46,409 nt of DNA from the NCBI GenBank assembly GCA_023375785.1, contig SZWC01002436.1:68437-114845 (forward strand), given 5' to 3'. A program made the position numbers and the translations under genes. This stretch comes from Penium margaritaceum (Eukaryota; Streptophyta; Zygnematophyceae; Desmidiales; Peniaceae). The notes under the pieces are model-generated. The model was not told the DNA's origin. It saw nothing but the letters and a program-made list of their open reading frames with translations, and did not search any database. Below are positions 22,331 to 33,852 of the stretch, piece by piece (position 1 is the stretch's first letter; each line of letters starts with the position of its first letter).

Positions 22331-23329
22331 TCGTGCTGTTTGTTTAGCTCGTTCAGTTTGTGGTCACTCATCCGATAGGTCCCCTTGACCATGGATCTGC
22401 TGCTTAGTTTCAAATCTATCAGATGGTAGATGCTACGTAGCGCAAGTAGAACTCAAAGTAGTTTCTTGGGAAAATCCCTTTCAAACTCCTTGACAAGTAG
22501 TACAAAATCCTCCACAAATGCTGCGAAACTTTCATTTGTCGCAGCCGATGAGGCTTATGTTGTTGCGTCTGCTACTAAAATCTCCTCTACTTTCCCTGAC
22601 TTGAGTGGAATAGCCATGCTTGTGCTCTGCATCATAGGTATTGTCTAGCCACGTCCCGTGATATCAGTTGCACGCATCATTTTGTGATTGCCAAAACTTT
22701 CTCTACTATCTCCTCCTTTGCTGCTTCCCATAATCGCCGCTATGTCGTGGGTTGCTCTATCAGATGCATGTGTCACTTCTTGCCATTAATATGGACGTAG
22801 ACTGCGTCACTACTCCTGGCCACCTTCGGATTGTGTCGGTAGAGGAAATCTTGCCCAAGGATGATCTTGTTGTCCCTCATTGGACAAGTTCTCCAGACTA
22901 GTGTGCAGATATCCAATTTGCAGTTGGGGTGGTCAATAACATCGAGGTATCTTTAGTCGGTTCTCCATTGACGGTTTTTCTTCCAAACATCCCTGGTTTG
23001 GTGCACAAACCTAACTTCTTAACTATGTATTTGCTACCAGGACTATGGAAAGCTGTTCAATCCAGTAATGACAATATCATTCTATACCTTTTACAACCTT
23101 GTTCAAACCACATCGAACTGACTGGAAGGTCAAGCCGCCGACCACCGCAATTACATAAAACTCCAATCAAGGCCCACATAATGTACCAGCTGGTACGTTA
23201 TTTGGGCCTCCCACGGTGAGACTTCCAAAACACCTAGGAACAAATTTGCCAGACTTTTGGAGAAACCCAAGCGAAAACAAAGTAATCAGCCGACAACATT
23301 TGGATGGAAATTGAGTTCGCGTTGATGAT

Positions 23330-23796
23330 TGTGTCCTACTCAGTTGACCATAGATCCGATTGCATGAACAAGAGTGCAAAAATCTCAAACCAAAGTGGTT
23401 AAATCCATTTGCGATTGAAGAGATACAAACACCTGATTTTGCAAAACTCCACCTCTTTGGCAGCATGGCTATCCACACGGAGTTCCACATTAACAGCCTC
23501 AAACTCTAGGTGGACCACAGCAAGCATTTCTATGGCAGAGATGTGCCTATCCCACCACTTGTGGAAGGTGACGAGGGCACTGAGTACATGATCAAAGATG
23601 TTATTGGATGTCGCTGACAAGAAAATGTGACAAAGTATTTCATTAAGTGGTAGGAATATGAAACATTTCACAACAGTTGGGAATCCTAAAACAACCTATG
23701 GGATTGTCAATCAGTAGACCGATGATTATTTTGCTAGCACCAACACAGGTCTTGCAATGCACCGGGACGTCGTGACTAAAAGGGGAGGACATTTTA
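23330..23796 (+). pseudogene. Plus-strand gypsy integrase C-terminus and chromodomain (copy 3)
   Basis: The plus strand reads LKPKWLNPFAIEEI, FAKLHLFGSMAIHTEFHINS, then VEGDEGTEYMIKDVIG and, after a stop, TKYFIKW, stop, EYETFHNSWES. This is the usual order of integrase GPY/F-like tail, linker and chromodomain in a chromovirus. It runs opposite to copies 1 and 2 and is followed by a purine tract (AAAAGGGGAGGA, 23778-23789) and an LTR. Confidence 0.85.
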
Positions 23797-24819
23797 TGTC
23801 GCTGGTGTACATGAGTCTCTAAACTCCGTGTGCGGGTATTTTTTACATTACACTCATGGCCCACCACACGTCAACCTCCAGATATTTACGTCGTTTGGCC
23901 AAGGGTGTTTTGGCCACCTTCCCAACGGCATTCTGATGGGTTCTACCGCTTCTGCTGGGTTCTACCGCTTCTGATGGGTTCTACCACTTCTGATGGGTTC
24001 TACCACTTCTGATGGGTTCTACCACTTCTGATGGGTTCTACCACTTCTGATGGGTTCTACCACTTCTGATGGGTTCTACCACTTCTGATGGGTTCTACCA
24101 CTTCTGGTGGGTTCTACCACTTCTGATGGGTTCTACCACTTCTGATGGGTTCTACCACTTCTGATGGGTTCTACCACTTCTGATGGGTTCTACCGCTTCT
24201 GATGGGTTCTACCACTTCTGATGGGTTCTACCGCTTCTGATGGGTTCTACCACTTCTGATGGGTTCTACCACTTCTGATGGGTTCTACCACTTCTGATGG
24301 GTTCTACCACTTCTGATGGGTTCTACCACTTCTGATGGGTTCTACCACTTCTGATGGATTCTACCACTTCTGATGGGTTCTACCACTTCTGATGGGTTCT
24401 ACCGCTTCTGATGGGTTCTACCACTTCTGATGGGTTCTACCACTTCTGATGGGTTCTACCACTTTGCAGCAGTGTCGATGGAACTATCACCAACTATATC
24501 GATCTTCCCATGCTGTTTGGTTGAATCCCCGATGGTGCTAGACCTCAATATTCTTGATATTCCTAGACTCCTCAGCAGAGTTTCTCCAAGCAGTGTCTCA
24601 CAACATGAAATTCATATGTCACTTGAATCGAGCATCCAAGACTCCAATTATTCCTCATTTTTGTTTCAGCTAGTATGTATATGCTTGTGAAAGTTCCGAA
24701 ACTTGTCATTGAAGTATACTAAATGCCAGGTGAAAATTATCCAAGCATCCTAATTCCTCAATTTGTCGTTGCTCCACAACTTCTACCTATGAATCATCAA
24801 CATTCTGCTCGACATAACA
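23797..24819 (+). repeat. Gypsy-3 LTR enlarged by an internal minisatellite
   Basis: It starts TGTCGCTGG after the purine tract and ends GACATAACA. Flanking blocks align in order with the 549-bp LTRs of copies 1 and 2: the first 135 bases, then GTCGATGGAACTATC onward to the end. The length is 1023 bp, an excess of 474 bp, which is almost exactly 25 units of the 19-bp repeat it contains. Confidence 0.85.
23932..24462 (+). repeat. 19-bp minisatellite, about 28 copies
   Basis: The unit is TTCTGATGGGTTCTACCAC, repeated head to tail over 531 bp. Variants include CCGC for CCAC, CTGCTGGG, CTGGTGGG and GATGGATT. The unit length is not a multiple of three, and the array is not coding. Confidence 0.97.
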
Positions 24820-24827
24820 GACTCTTT

Positions 24828-24995
24828 TGTAATTAGTAGTAAGTGAACTTTAATGACAAGTCTCAGAACTGTCGAGCTCATATATTCAACAGAAAAAAAT
24901 AGGATGAGGTACACTTGGGATCTTGGATGTTTGAATCAAGCAATGCGTGCGACACCGTGTCTTGAGAGGGTGCTTTGAGAAACTCCACTGCCAAT
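24828..24995 (-). repeat. Partial gypsy LTR (opposite orientation to copy 3)
   Basis: GTCGAGCTCATATATTCAAC ... GATGAGGTACACTTGGGATC aligns with the interior of the gypsy-1 LTR (GTTGAGCACATAAATACAAT ... TGGATCTTGGGTCC). Both ends are missing. Confidence 0.75.
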
Positions 24996-25079
24996 TTGGG
25001 TGTAGCGTGCATACCATTTTCTGGGCTGGAAAGGTTCTTGGAATATGTCTCCTATTCTCTGGGAACTCAAGGCAGATGT

Positions 25080-25895
25080 GTGAAGGATTCATGGTTGAGG
25101 GAAATGGATAAGGACTATATTCAAGTTTGACTCTAGACCGGGAAAAAAAAATACTTAGGTCCAACTTTGGGACAAAGGGTGTATCGCGATGGAAAATCCA
25201 TCATATAAATCTTCCTCCACTTTTAGCATTCTGCTAGGATCCTGTTCCACATGGAATTGACACATACAGATTAAGCTTAGGTTAAGGTTTACCATACTCC
25301 TACATAAATTAAGAAACTTCTTCCAGATTTTATTAATATCTGGATTCATTTATTAGTCATACCTTCCTTAATGCCACTTCCAGCTTTGCTGTCAAGTTTG
25401 GATGTCCGAACTCAAGCAGCCAAATAAATGGTAAACACCAATCATCCGTATCAACAAACGATAGGCTTTGGCATTGTGAGATGGCCCTTCCAATCTCCCC
25501 CCAATCCCCCCCTCCCCCCCCCTTTCCCTTATCTGCTATAATTCTTTGTTGTTGTGAGGCCGCCCATGTCTCATGTACCTGCTACCTGTGGACCACCTAA
25601 ATTTGAGGTTAGCTGGATGTGAGATTGTCCGGACTTTTTCTACAAGCCTTGAAGAAATCATGGACCTTTCCCAAGGGAGGAAGAACTGAAATATGGACTG
25701 GTCCCAAATTCTGAGGCGGGAGTAGGGCAGGTAGAAAACATGCCCTATGAAAATCTTGTCTGTTTTGGCATGGTGCGTCTCAACCAAAATAGCTCAGGTG
25801 ACCCCCCCCCCCCCCCCCCCGGACTACACTTATTGAGGGGTACTTTCACTTTGAATGATAGTCACAAGATGACCAGCAGATGTTACATGGGCATC
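25080..25895 (+). repeat. Dispersed repeat, left copy, split by a 430-bp insertion
   Basis: The segments at about 25080-25290 and 25725-25895 align with one continuous segment at 30745-31070 (shared GAAAATCCATC, ATCCTGTTCCA, CATGCCCTATG, TTGTCTGTTTT). The 25290-25725 piece is absent from the right copy and is therefore an insertion. A pure C run (25802-25820) lies inside. Confidence 0.7.
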
Positions 25896-27402
25896 AACAC
25901 CAACTTCCGTAACATTTTGTTGAACAAAAGTTTAGGCTATTTTGTAAATTTGTCTAGCAAAATAATGATGCCTGTGGATTTAGGTTTAGAATCAAGAGAC
26001 AACTATGGAAAAGTCAAAACACCATCCAACTTTCTCAACGACACTCAAGTAGGGAAATTTTGGGAGGAGAAAGAGGCCTTGCTCCCACTCCTCCTGTTCA
26101 GCGATCATCACGATTTGATAAGGCATGGGTGGAAAGGGAGGGAAAAAAAGGGTGCTTCCATAATGCTGCCGCATCGGATGGTCGAGAGCCTCAAGACCAA
26201 GCGCCACTCCTATTGGTACCAACAAGGCAAGAGCTCAGTCCGGCGAGCCAAGGGCTCAATTCCACAAGCCGAGATCTCAAAATAAAATTTAAAAGGAATG
26301 CATCACAAAGCAGGAGACACACACGGACCGAGTAGGAGAGGGGCAGTAGTCTCCCCTCTTCTCCTGCTTTTTAGGTGCTGAGAGTACCAATGTGGGAGAG
26401 AGAAGAGCTGCTCCCCCTCTCCCTCTTCTCTTCAGGGACCAACAATGTCCACAAATGAGGGAAATACCTTGTTTAAAAGCTTTTACTTTGCATGTGGAAG
26501 GTCGTCACTTTGAATTTCCCCCAAGACATGTCCGTGCTTTTTTCCCTCCCCCTCTCCATAATCCTTGGTTAATCCACATAAACAAAGTCTTTTCCATTGG
26601 AGACAGTTTTGACCATAATAAAAAGATACATGGATTCCAGCTTGAGATCTAATAGACTCTGGTGTTTTTTCTTATCCTCATATTTTTTCAAGAATGTAAA
26701 ATTGTTAGAGGATAAATAGATTATATTTCAACACTATCCATTTTTAATATTGAACGAACAATTTCCTCCTTCTTCAATGACCTTGAATGGATGGATTTTT
26801 ATGACAATGGTACCAATCATACAAGAGCATCCCCATCGGTGAGATGAGTTTCAACAAGGACCCTTGACATGGCCGCCAATTACCCCAAGTACCATACTCA
26901 TGGAAATTTTCATACAAGCTATGGTCAGGAGGGGCAAGAGCTTGTTGCATTTGGAACGGAACCGATGATGCCCCAATTGCACTACTTTTGCACGTGGCAG
27001 ATGCACCACCCATGTAAGTTCCTATTTTACTTGTGCAGTTGTTGATTTCTATACAAATTCGTGTGTCTCGTACCACAGACTTGCTGATTTTACAACCAAA
27101 TTAGAAGCAAGCACACTAATGATGCGAGTACTGCTTGCACTAATTTTGTGGGTGAGGAACACACCACTGATCAAGATGCCGGTTGTACTTTAGTCGCAGA
27201 TGCCATATACATTACGGAAGCTAGTGAGGAATGTACTGCTGATATAGTACGGGCTACACTACAGGAGAATGTGTGTAGATTGCAGCCAACATACACATGA
27301 TGGTAGGAAAATGCATACGAGGACTGAGTACACAAGAGCCACAAGTGCTAGTGTCAGTGCCAGTTCCAAGTGCCAGTTGCAATTGGAATATTGCCCAGAA
27401 GG

Positions 27403-27403
<1 letters not shown>
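25896..27403. other. No recognisable gene
   Basis: AT-rich sequence with short open frames on both strands, none with a motif I recognise. Purine/pyrimidine inverted words near 26330-26440 (GGAGAGGGGCAG ... CTCCCCTC) could form small hairpins. Confidence 0.5.
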
Positions 27404-27460
<57 letters not shown>

Positions 27461-27477
27461 AGAGGGAGAGAGAGAGA
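27404..27477. repeat. (GA)n microsatellite at a gap edge
   Basis: About 74 bases of GA dinucleotide run directly into the N block, so the repeat probably caused the assembly gap. Confidence 0.97.
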
Positions 27478-28416
27478 NNNNNNNNNNNNNNNNNNNNNNN
27501 NNNNNNNNNNNNNNNNNNNNNNNNNNNNNNNNNNNNNNNNNNNNNNNNNNNNNNNNNNNNNNNNNNNNNNNNNNNNNNNNNNNNNNNNNNNNNNNNNNNN
27601 NNNNNNNNNNNNNNNNNNNNNNNNNNNNNNNNNNNNNNNNNNNNNNNNNNNNNNNNNNNNNNNNNNNNNNNNNNNNNNNNNNNNNNNNNNNNNNNNNNNN
27701 NNNNNNNNNNNNNNNNNNNNNNNNNNNNNNNNNNNNNNNNNNNNNNNNNNNNNNNNNNNNNNNNNNNNNNNNNNNNNNNNNNNNNNNNNNNNNNNNNNNN
27801 NNNNNNNNNNNNNNNNNNNNNNNNNNNNNNNNNNNNNNNNNNNNNNNNNNNNNNNNNNNNNNNNNNNNNNNNNNNNNNNNNNNNNNNNNNNNNNNNNNNN
27901 NNNNNNNNNNNNNNNNNNNNNNNNNNNNNNNNNNNNNNNNNNNNNNNNNNNNNNNNNNNNNNNNNNNNNNNNNNNNNNNNNNNNNNNNNNNNNNNNNNNN
28001 NNNNNNNNNNNNNNNNNNNNNNNNNNNNNNNNNNNNNNNNNNNNNNNNNNNNNNNNNNNNNNNNNNNNNNNNNNNNNNNNNNNNNNNNNNNNNNNNNNNN
28101 NNNNNNNNNNNNNNNNNNNNNNNNNNNNNNNNNNNNNNNNNNNNNNNNNNNNNNNNNNNNNNNNNNNNNNNNNNNNNNNNNNNNNNNNNNNNNNNNNNNN
28201 NNNNNNNNNNNNNNNNNNNNNNNNNNNNNNNNNNNNNNNNNNNNNNNNNNNNNNNNNNNNNNNNNNNNNNNNNNNNNNNNNNNNNNNNNNNNNNNNNNNN
28301 NNNNNNNNNNNNNNNNNNNNNNNNNNNNNNNNNNNNNNNNNNNNNNNNNNNNNNNNNNNNNNNNNNNNNNNNNNNNNNNNNNNNNNNNNNNNNNNNNNNN
28401 NNNNNNNNNNNNNNNN
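27478..28416. other. Assembly gap (939 N)
   Basis: An unbroken N run. Nothing can be said about its content. Confidence 1.
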
Positions 28417-30744
28417 GTTGTGACATTTTATCACGATTGGCGACATCCATTATTCTTATAGATGAGTACTGGTGCTCCCCTAAGACCAAACAAGTCATTT
28501 GGTAGGTACAACATATTTGCTATAGAAATAGCACATTGATTTCCATTGCTCTATTATGCTCAGGCCAAGCATGACTGTTTGACGACTGAGTTGTGATGAT
28601 GTATCCAAATCATGCCAAGAAGTAGCGTAGCACCAGAGGTACCTTATTGGTATACAAATATTTCCCTCAACTTATTTTGCTGGAGTAATATTATCTTTAA
28701 CAGAGATCATAGAGGAGGCATTCCTAGCTACTTCTACCTTTCTCAAGAAGGCAAGAGGGGTTTCAAATACGGTGATTTTTCATCTAAAGGTAGATACCTC
28801 ACTTGACTGCAATGTAGTTGAACCATACTCCAAAGACTCGAAAGGTCATGGTGTGGCGATTGAGCTCTCTTTGTTTTAAGAAAAGATCAATGTGTCTACA
28901 TTGTCAAGTACTATTGCCTCTTACATGTCACTAATGTAACATCTACTGATAGGCTTGATAATTCCTTCTATGAGGGAGACACTAATTCACATGCCTTGGC
29001 ATAGGCACTGAAATCTCAAATAGCTCAGCTCAGTGATTTTGCTGTAGCATGGCAAGTGTCATGGAAACGAGTGGAGGAGCCACATGACCGGAGTGGAGTG
29101 AACTGTGACTACGGAAGAGAAAAGTGGATGCAAGAGGGTTCAAAAACTTCAAGCACAATGGTACCATTCTCTCCATTAGTACCACTACACAATTCACACA
29201 TGAATAGAACAAACTCAATGAATTTCAAAGATGAGCACCTTTTTTTTTTTTTTTTTAGCTTTTGAATGCTCCTCAACATGTGTTCTTGGAGTGGATGTTT
29301 CTACATAAACTTGTTGCAAAGGAGTACATGTCATGGCCTTTTTGGAAGAACCTGGAATAGAAATCATCCACGGCAAGGTTTCATGAATGGAGCCACAGTA
29401 CTTCTAGGCATGCCGATTGCATGGTGGGAGCCGGCCAGCAATTGTCCATTCATGTGATGGAGTTACATAATGTGATTTGCAAGTGTTCAACCCTAAGATC
29501 ATGGATGTGGTACCCGATGGGTGTCCATTATGGTTTGTGTAATGGTACACCAGTCTGGTGGAAATTATGTTGTGACCACTTTGTCATTGGACAAGATCCA
29601 CAGAAGTTGATACCTGTATCTCAGCTAACTTAGTCAGAATCTGAATTTATTTTACTAAGGGACTTGAGCGACAACCTATGGTATAGATTTCAGATGGAAA
29701 CAAGGGGATGATGCTTGATGCACATATCATCTAGGTCGGGGCATTGCCTTGTGTTTGATAACACACTTTAAAGCCGATTGTGCTTGCCAGATGGCCAATG
29801 CCACCTCCTTTAATGATAAACATAATCTTTAGAAGCGAGGAGAATTATTCTTAAATCCATGTTTTAGGCCTTTGGTGCCTCCCAACCCCTAGATAAATCT
29901 AGCCTGCGAGCCGCATGGGATTTGTGGATTTTGGTTGAGTTCAGCCAACCAATCCTTGGGTACTGGAAGAGGTCCATTTCACCTACGCATGGTGATAAAC
30001 ACCTGGTGGCAAACCAGGAGGACTGGTGTCCAAAATCCTGGATTACACATACTGGCAGTTTTGCGGAAAGGTACCACCTCTATAGCAAACCATGCTAAGA
30101 GATCATGTTCAAATATATACAGAATTGTTATGCGGATTTGGACAGTTTTTTGGGGGATGCCCGGTCAATTGGTGACATGGACGCTCGCCAAAGAGCGGGG
30201 GAGGGGTTCATCATAACAGCTAGCTCAACATGTATGATACAAGTGTGGAAGAACTAATTGTTCCACCCTGAAAAACTATCTAAAAAATCACTGATAGTAT
30301 ACATCCTAAATGGCATCAACTAAGCCATTGATATACATGTGTGAGTGGTTTCGGTGAAGAAGTGACAACACACATGTAGACCATATAACGGGATTGATCG
30401 CCCTGTTTTGGCAAGAGCCGAGAGGCTGTGTGTTCAACTTGATGTTGTACGTGAAGGACCACACATAAAAAAAATATAAAAGAAAAGTGTGGTTGATTCT
30501 GTGTGAATGTGACACGAGAACTGGATGGATGACAAGAGTTCACTAATTTGCTCTTGTACCTGGTTTTCCTTGCATGCTTTATGTGCTCAAGCACGCACTG
30601 ATCAAACCTCCATGAATAAATATGAACTGGGAAGGTCTGAAACAAAGGGAGAGGAATGAAGCATATGCACTTTTTTTAGAATTCCGGGACTTAGAACATA
30701 GTTCCCTTGCTTTGGGGACTCAATGTTGATGCCTCGAGGAGTCA
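28417..30744. other. No recognisable gene
   Basis: Repeat-like AT-rich DNA with short plus-strand frames of 60-90 codons (for example near 29266-29460 and 29935-30216). They show no known motif and have stops between them. It may be the interior of an unrecognised element whose terminal repeats are the copies at 25080 and 30745. Confidence 0.45.
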
Positions 30745-31070
30745 CCTGAGGGATAGTGTCAAGTTTGAATCTAGGCCATAAATACATATTGGTCCATGAT
30801 TGGAGCAAAGAAAGTGCCACAATAGAAAATCCATCGCGTCAATCCTCCAATCCTTGTAGTCCACTAGCATCCTGTTCCATGTGGCTTTGACATGTAGAAA
30901 AGATTAGGCTAAAGTCAAGGGTCAGGTACAAACCATGCCCTATGGCAACGTTGTCTGTTTTGGGCATGATACTTCTCAACAAAAATGCTTGAGACGGCCA
31001 TTCACACGCCATTCTTGGTCTACAGTTTCATAGGGCTACCTCCATCTTAAGAGTAAGTCACAAATTGGCA
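30745..31070 (+). repeat. Dispersed repeat, right copy
   Basis: Same orientation as the left copy and without the 430-bp insertion. The starts of the two copies are about 5.7 kb apart. Confidence 0.7.
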
Positions 31071-31204
31071 AGCAGCTGCATAACCTAGGCTACATGACTA
31101 GGCATGCAGGCAACTCGAAGGAGGAGCATGTACGCCATGGAATGGAACAACCGGCACTAGGAGCAGTGCAATAGAACACAATAGTTAGTGCAGCGAGTAA
31201 TGGG

Positions 31205-31385
31205 CGAGCGAGGTGATAGCAACCGGTTGATCGGGCAACCCACGCCAAAGGATCGCGTGGGGCCCGGCCGTCACTCCGGAATCGAACCTCACCTGACGGC
31301 AGTGAGGCAAGGGTGGTTTCTCACACGCCGGAATAAACCCGTCGTGTGAACCTATACGATCAGCAACCCGGCCACACCATGTAAG
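31205..31385 (-). repeat. Candidate tRNA-derived SINE or tRNA-like fragment
   Basis: The minus strand contains GGTTCGATTCC (31278-31288), a perfect RNA polymerase III B box, inside a stem CCGTCA...TGACGG. An A-box-like TGGCCGGGTTGC lies about 90 bases upstream. No poly(A) tail or target duplication was identified, and the A-to-B spacing is longer than in a tRNA. Confidence 0.3.
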
Positions 31386-32619
31386 AGACCAAACAAACAT
31401 GCACGACTAGATCCACCACGTGTGTATGTGGATGCATGCACTCTACCATGTATTGCTCCATATTTTCTAAAGGGAAAGCAAGTTATGCTGATCACGGCCT
31501 TTGAGCTCTTAGGCATATCTAGACTGGACACAACAAGAAGGAAACGCTAGGCAGCAGGTTGGGGCAGCAGCGTTGTTGATGCAGCGTGCGAGCTTCCACG
31601 CTCGTTGCTTAAGTCTGCTGCCCCCTTAGTCTGCTGCTCTAGAGTCAAAGTCTGGAAGCTCTGGGTTTGTTACTCAGAAACGTGCGCGCCAGTGTAAGCG
31701 CCAGAAAGCACCTGAAAACTGAAAGTGACTGATTAGGAATGAAGAATAAGCAACAATGGGAGACCCCTCCAAGTTCTAGCTCCCCCCCAGCTCTGTAGAG
31801 CTTGTTACTCAGCTTACCAGCCAATCAGAAAATAGACCTAGACCTATTTTCTGGCAGGCAGGGTCTTCTCTGTGAGCTCTGCCAGACGACCGACAGCCCA
31901 AAACCCGGGTGTCGTCTGTTTTGCCTGAAAATTGGACCATACCATAATACCAACGTTGCAAACGCAGTCGTGCGGTCAGAAACAAATAGAAAAATAGCAG
32001 CAAAGACTTATGGCTGCCTGAGCCCAGGTAGTGCCTATGATGGTCCATGATGTCAAACAATGTCACGCAACATGAGACATGGACCCTAGGCAGAGCATGA
32101 CGCAATAGACGCAACGGTACAGTCAGATCTAGGGCCTGACACATGCAGACAGCATCTGCAGTGGCAGTGACCGCCGGCGGCCCGACCGCCGAGGAGGCCT
32201 GCCGATGGAGCTGAGCACGTCGCCGGAGAGAGGAGGCTCCAGCGAACTGCGAGTAGGCCTCAGCGTGCGTCGGCTCCACCGGACGATACTCCAGCAGCGT
32301 CGAGTCTCGCCGTCAGTCATCTGCACGCCGATGTACACAAGCCGGGAGGACACAACAGAGCACAATGAGGATGCGCAAGAACCAACACAACACACGCCAT
32401 TATTGCACTTGGCTGACTCGCCAGAAGTGCATTATCCGTCAGGCGTACGAAGATGCTGAATCTTAGAGGTTCGCTCCGCACCCATCATCTAAAGTGATAA
32501 TGTGTGTGTGGACAGAATCAAGAGGTCCCTTGTGTGACGACACCCCATAAATAACAAATCGTGCGCAAGGCCTGTCTATTGAGATAACTTTAGTGAATTT
32601 AGAAAAACAACAGAGCGCC
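31386..32619. other. No recognisable gene
   Basis: Sequence left of the copia-2 insertion. Short inverted words occur (AAAATAGACCTAGACCTATTTTC near 31830, with a short central offset). I see no domain, tRNA or credible splice structure. Confidence 0.45.
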
Positions 32620-32624
32620 CCATC

Positions 32625-33259
32625 TGAGAAGTTTCCTAGAACCTTCCTAACCACTTGCCGTGACACTAGGCGTCAGCGTCAGGTCAGCGTGTGACAACAG
32701 TCACAAGTTTGAGTTTTGCAAGGGTCTGGGTTGGGACACGGACAGAGTGTCAGGAAACTCAAACTGAATATAATTGCAGAGAGAAATAACAAATGACAGG
32801 TCCAAGGCATAAGTACCTGCCGCGGCGCACGGCGGGTGTCGCACGCGGCAGTCCAAGAGTTGTCCTAAAAACCAGCCCAAAACCATTGTTTTGGCCGTAA
32901 CTCTGCACACACATGTCAGAATGTTACGCCGTCTGAACCTAGACGTGCAGGATCAAAAGACGGACGCTACGACTGGTCACATGCATGCATCCATCATCAG
33001 ACGGTGGACATACAATGCAAAAACATGCAAATAGGGCTCATGGCCAGTCCGCCGAAAGACGCCTGCAAGCTGTAGAAAAGACAGCAGAGAGTCCCGGCAG
33101 CATCTGGGGCTCTGGAACGGTAGTCGGGCAGCTCCAAGCCGGTAGTCCGCCGCCAGTCGTCGCACTGGTGTCACCAGGGCCCGCCTCAGGGATCTGCACG
33201 AGTATGGACACGGCCGAGTGGTCACAGTAAACTGTACAAGAACGTCACAAATCACAACA
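32625..33259 (-). repeat. 3' LTR of copia-2 (635 bp)
   Basis: Minus-strand reading starts TGTTGTGATTTGTGACG and ends ACTTCTCA. It aligns end to end with 41417-42054, apart from about 20-25 differences and a small indel. Confidence 0.96.
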
Positions 33260-33268
33260 CTCCCCCAT
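33260..33268 (-). other. Polypurine tract of copia-2
   Basis: The minus strand reads ATGGGGGAG directly before the LTR start TGTTG. Confidence 0.8.
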
Positions 33269-33363
33269 GACCCGATTGTACGCATGTCTATACACGTGCA
33301 GCACCGGTACAAACACAATAGTGAGTGACACAAATAAATGAGGCACAGATGCACATCCCACAC

Positions 33364-33777
33364 TCAACCACCCTCAGGTATGGGGCGAAGCCCAACAGAA
33401 CAAATGGCCACCAAGAACTTTCCGTGAGCTAGTGCCTGCGTCAAGAAATCAGCACGATGCATGTCACTGCCAACCCACATGACGGAGATCACACGTCGCT
33501 CCACCAGGTCACGAACGAAGTGATGCTCAACCACAATGTGCTTTGTGCGAGCATGAAATACACCAGAGTTCTCCGCAATGGCGAGAGCACTCTGGTTGTC
33601 GCAAGGTAGCACAATGGCGGGTACTGACTGCCCAAGCTCAAGAAACAAGCGCCGTAGCCATATTGCCTCAGTAGCCCCTCCACCCAAAGCAACGTACTCT
33701 GCCTCCGACGAACTACGTGCGATGCAGCCCTGCTTCCCGCTTCGCCAAGAGAGAGTGGTACCACCGAGCAGGAACAC
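33364..33777 (-). pseudogene. copia-2 RNase H
   Basis: The frame reads TTLSWRSGKQGCIARSSSEA, EYVALGGGATEAIWLRRLF, PCDNQSALAIAEN and RTKHIVVEHHFVRD. This is the classic Ty1/copia RNase H, with the SSxEAEY and CDNxSA motifs and the HIxxxxHFxRD block all present. This segment is intact and ends with a natural stop about 95 bases before the purine tract. It is separated from the reverse transcriptase by a frame break near 33800-33860. Confidence 0.93.
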
Positions 33778-33852
33778 GTAGCCAGTACGACTGCGCCCAT
33801 CTGGGCTCCAAGCCCAGTCGCTGTCAGTGTAGCCGTCAAGGACAACCGAATA

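Larger units (their letters stand above)
18909..23216 (-). mobile_element. Ty3/gypsy chromovirus copy 2, decayed, 5' end missing
   Basis: On the minus strand the 3' end is the LTR at 18909-19457, preceded by a purine tract (CTTGTGGAGGGGG) and a chromodomain at 19480-19613 (YLVKWHGHNATLYNWEAYNN). Integrase traces follow (KLAKYYWWD near 20870), then RNase H traces (21180-21500) and reverse transcriptase (21667-22330). Protease and gag are unrecognisable and no 5' LTR is found. Copy 2 sits 179 bp from the 5' LTR of copy 1, in the same orientation and of the same family. Confidence 0.85.

Noticed and set aside
23932..24462. CRISPR array (regular 19-bp repeats)
   Set aside because: There are no unique spacers; the repeats are head to tail and lie inside a gypsy LTR of a eukaryotic genome.
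27254..28505. Several open frames of about 400 codons across 27254-28505
   Set aside because: They consist of the N gap and the GA microsatellite and have no content.
31386..32619. Possible exons from short frames such as 31809-32279 minus
   Set aside because: No conserved motif, no splice consistency and opposing frames of similar length; not distinguishable from chance.
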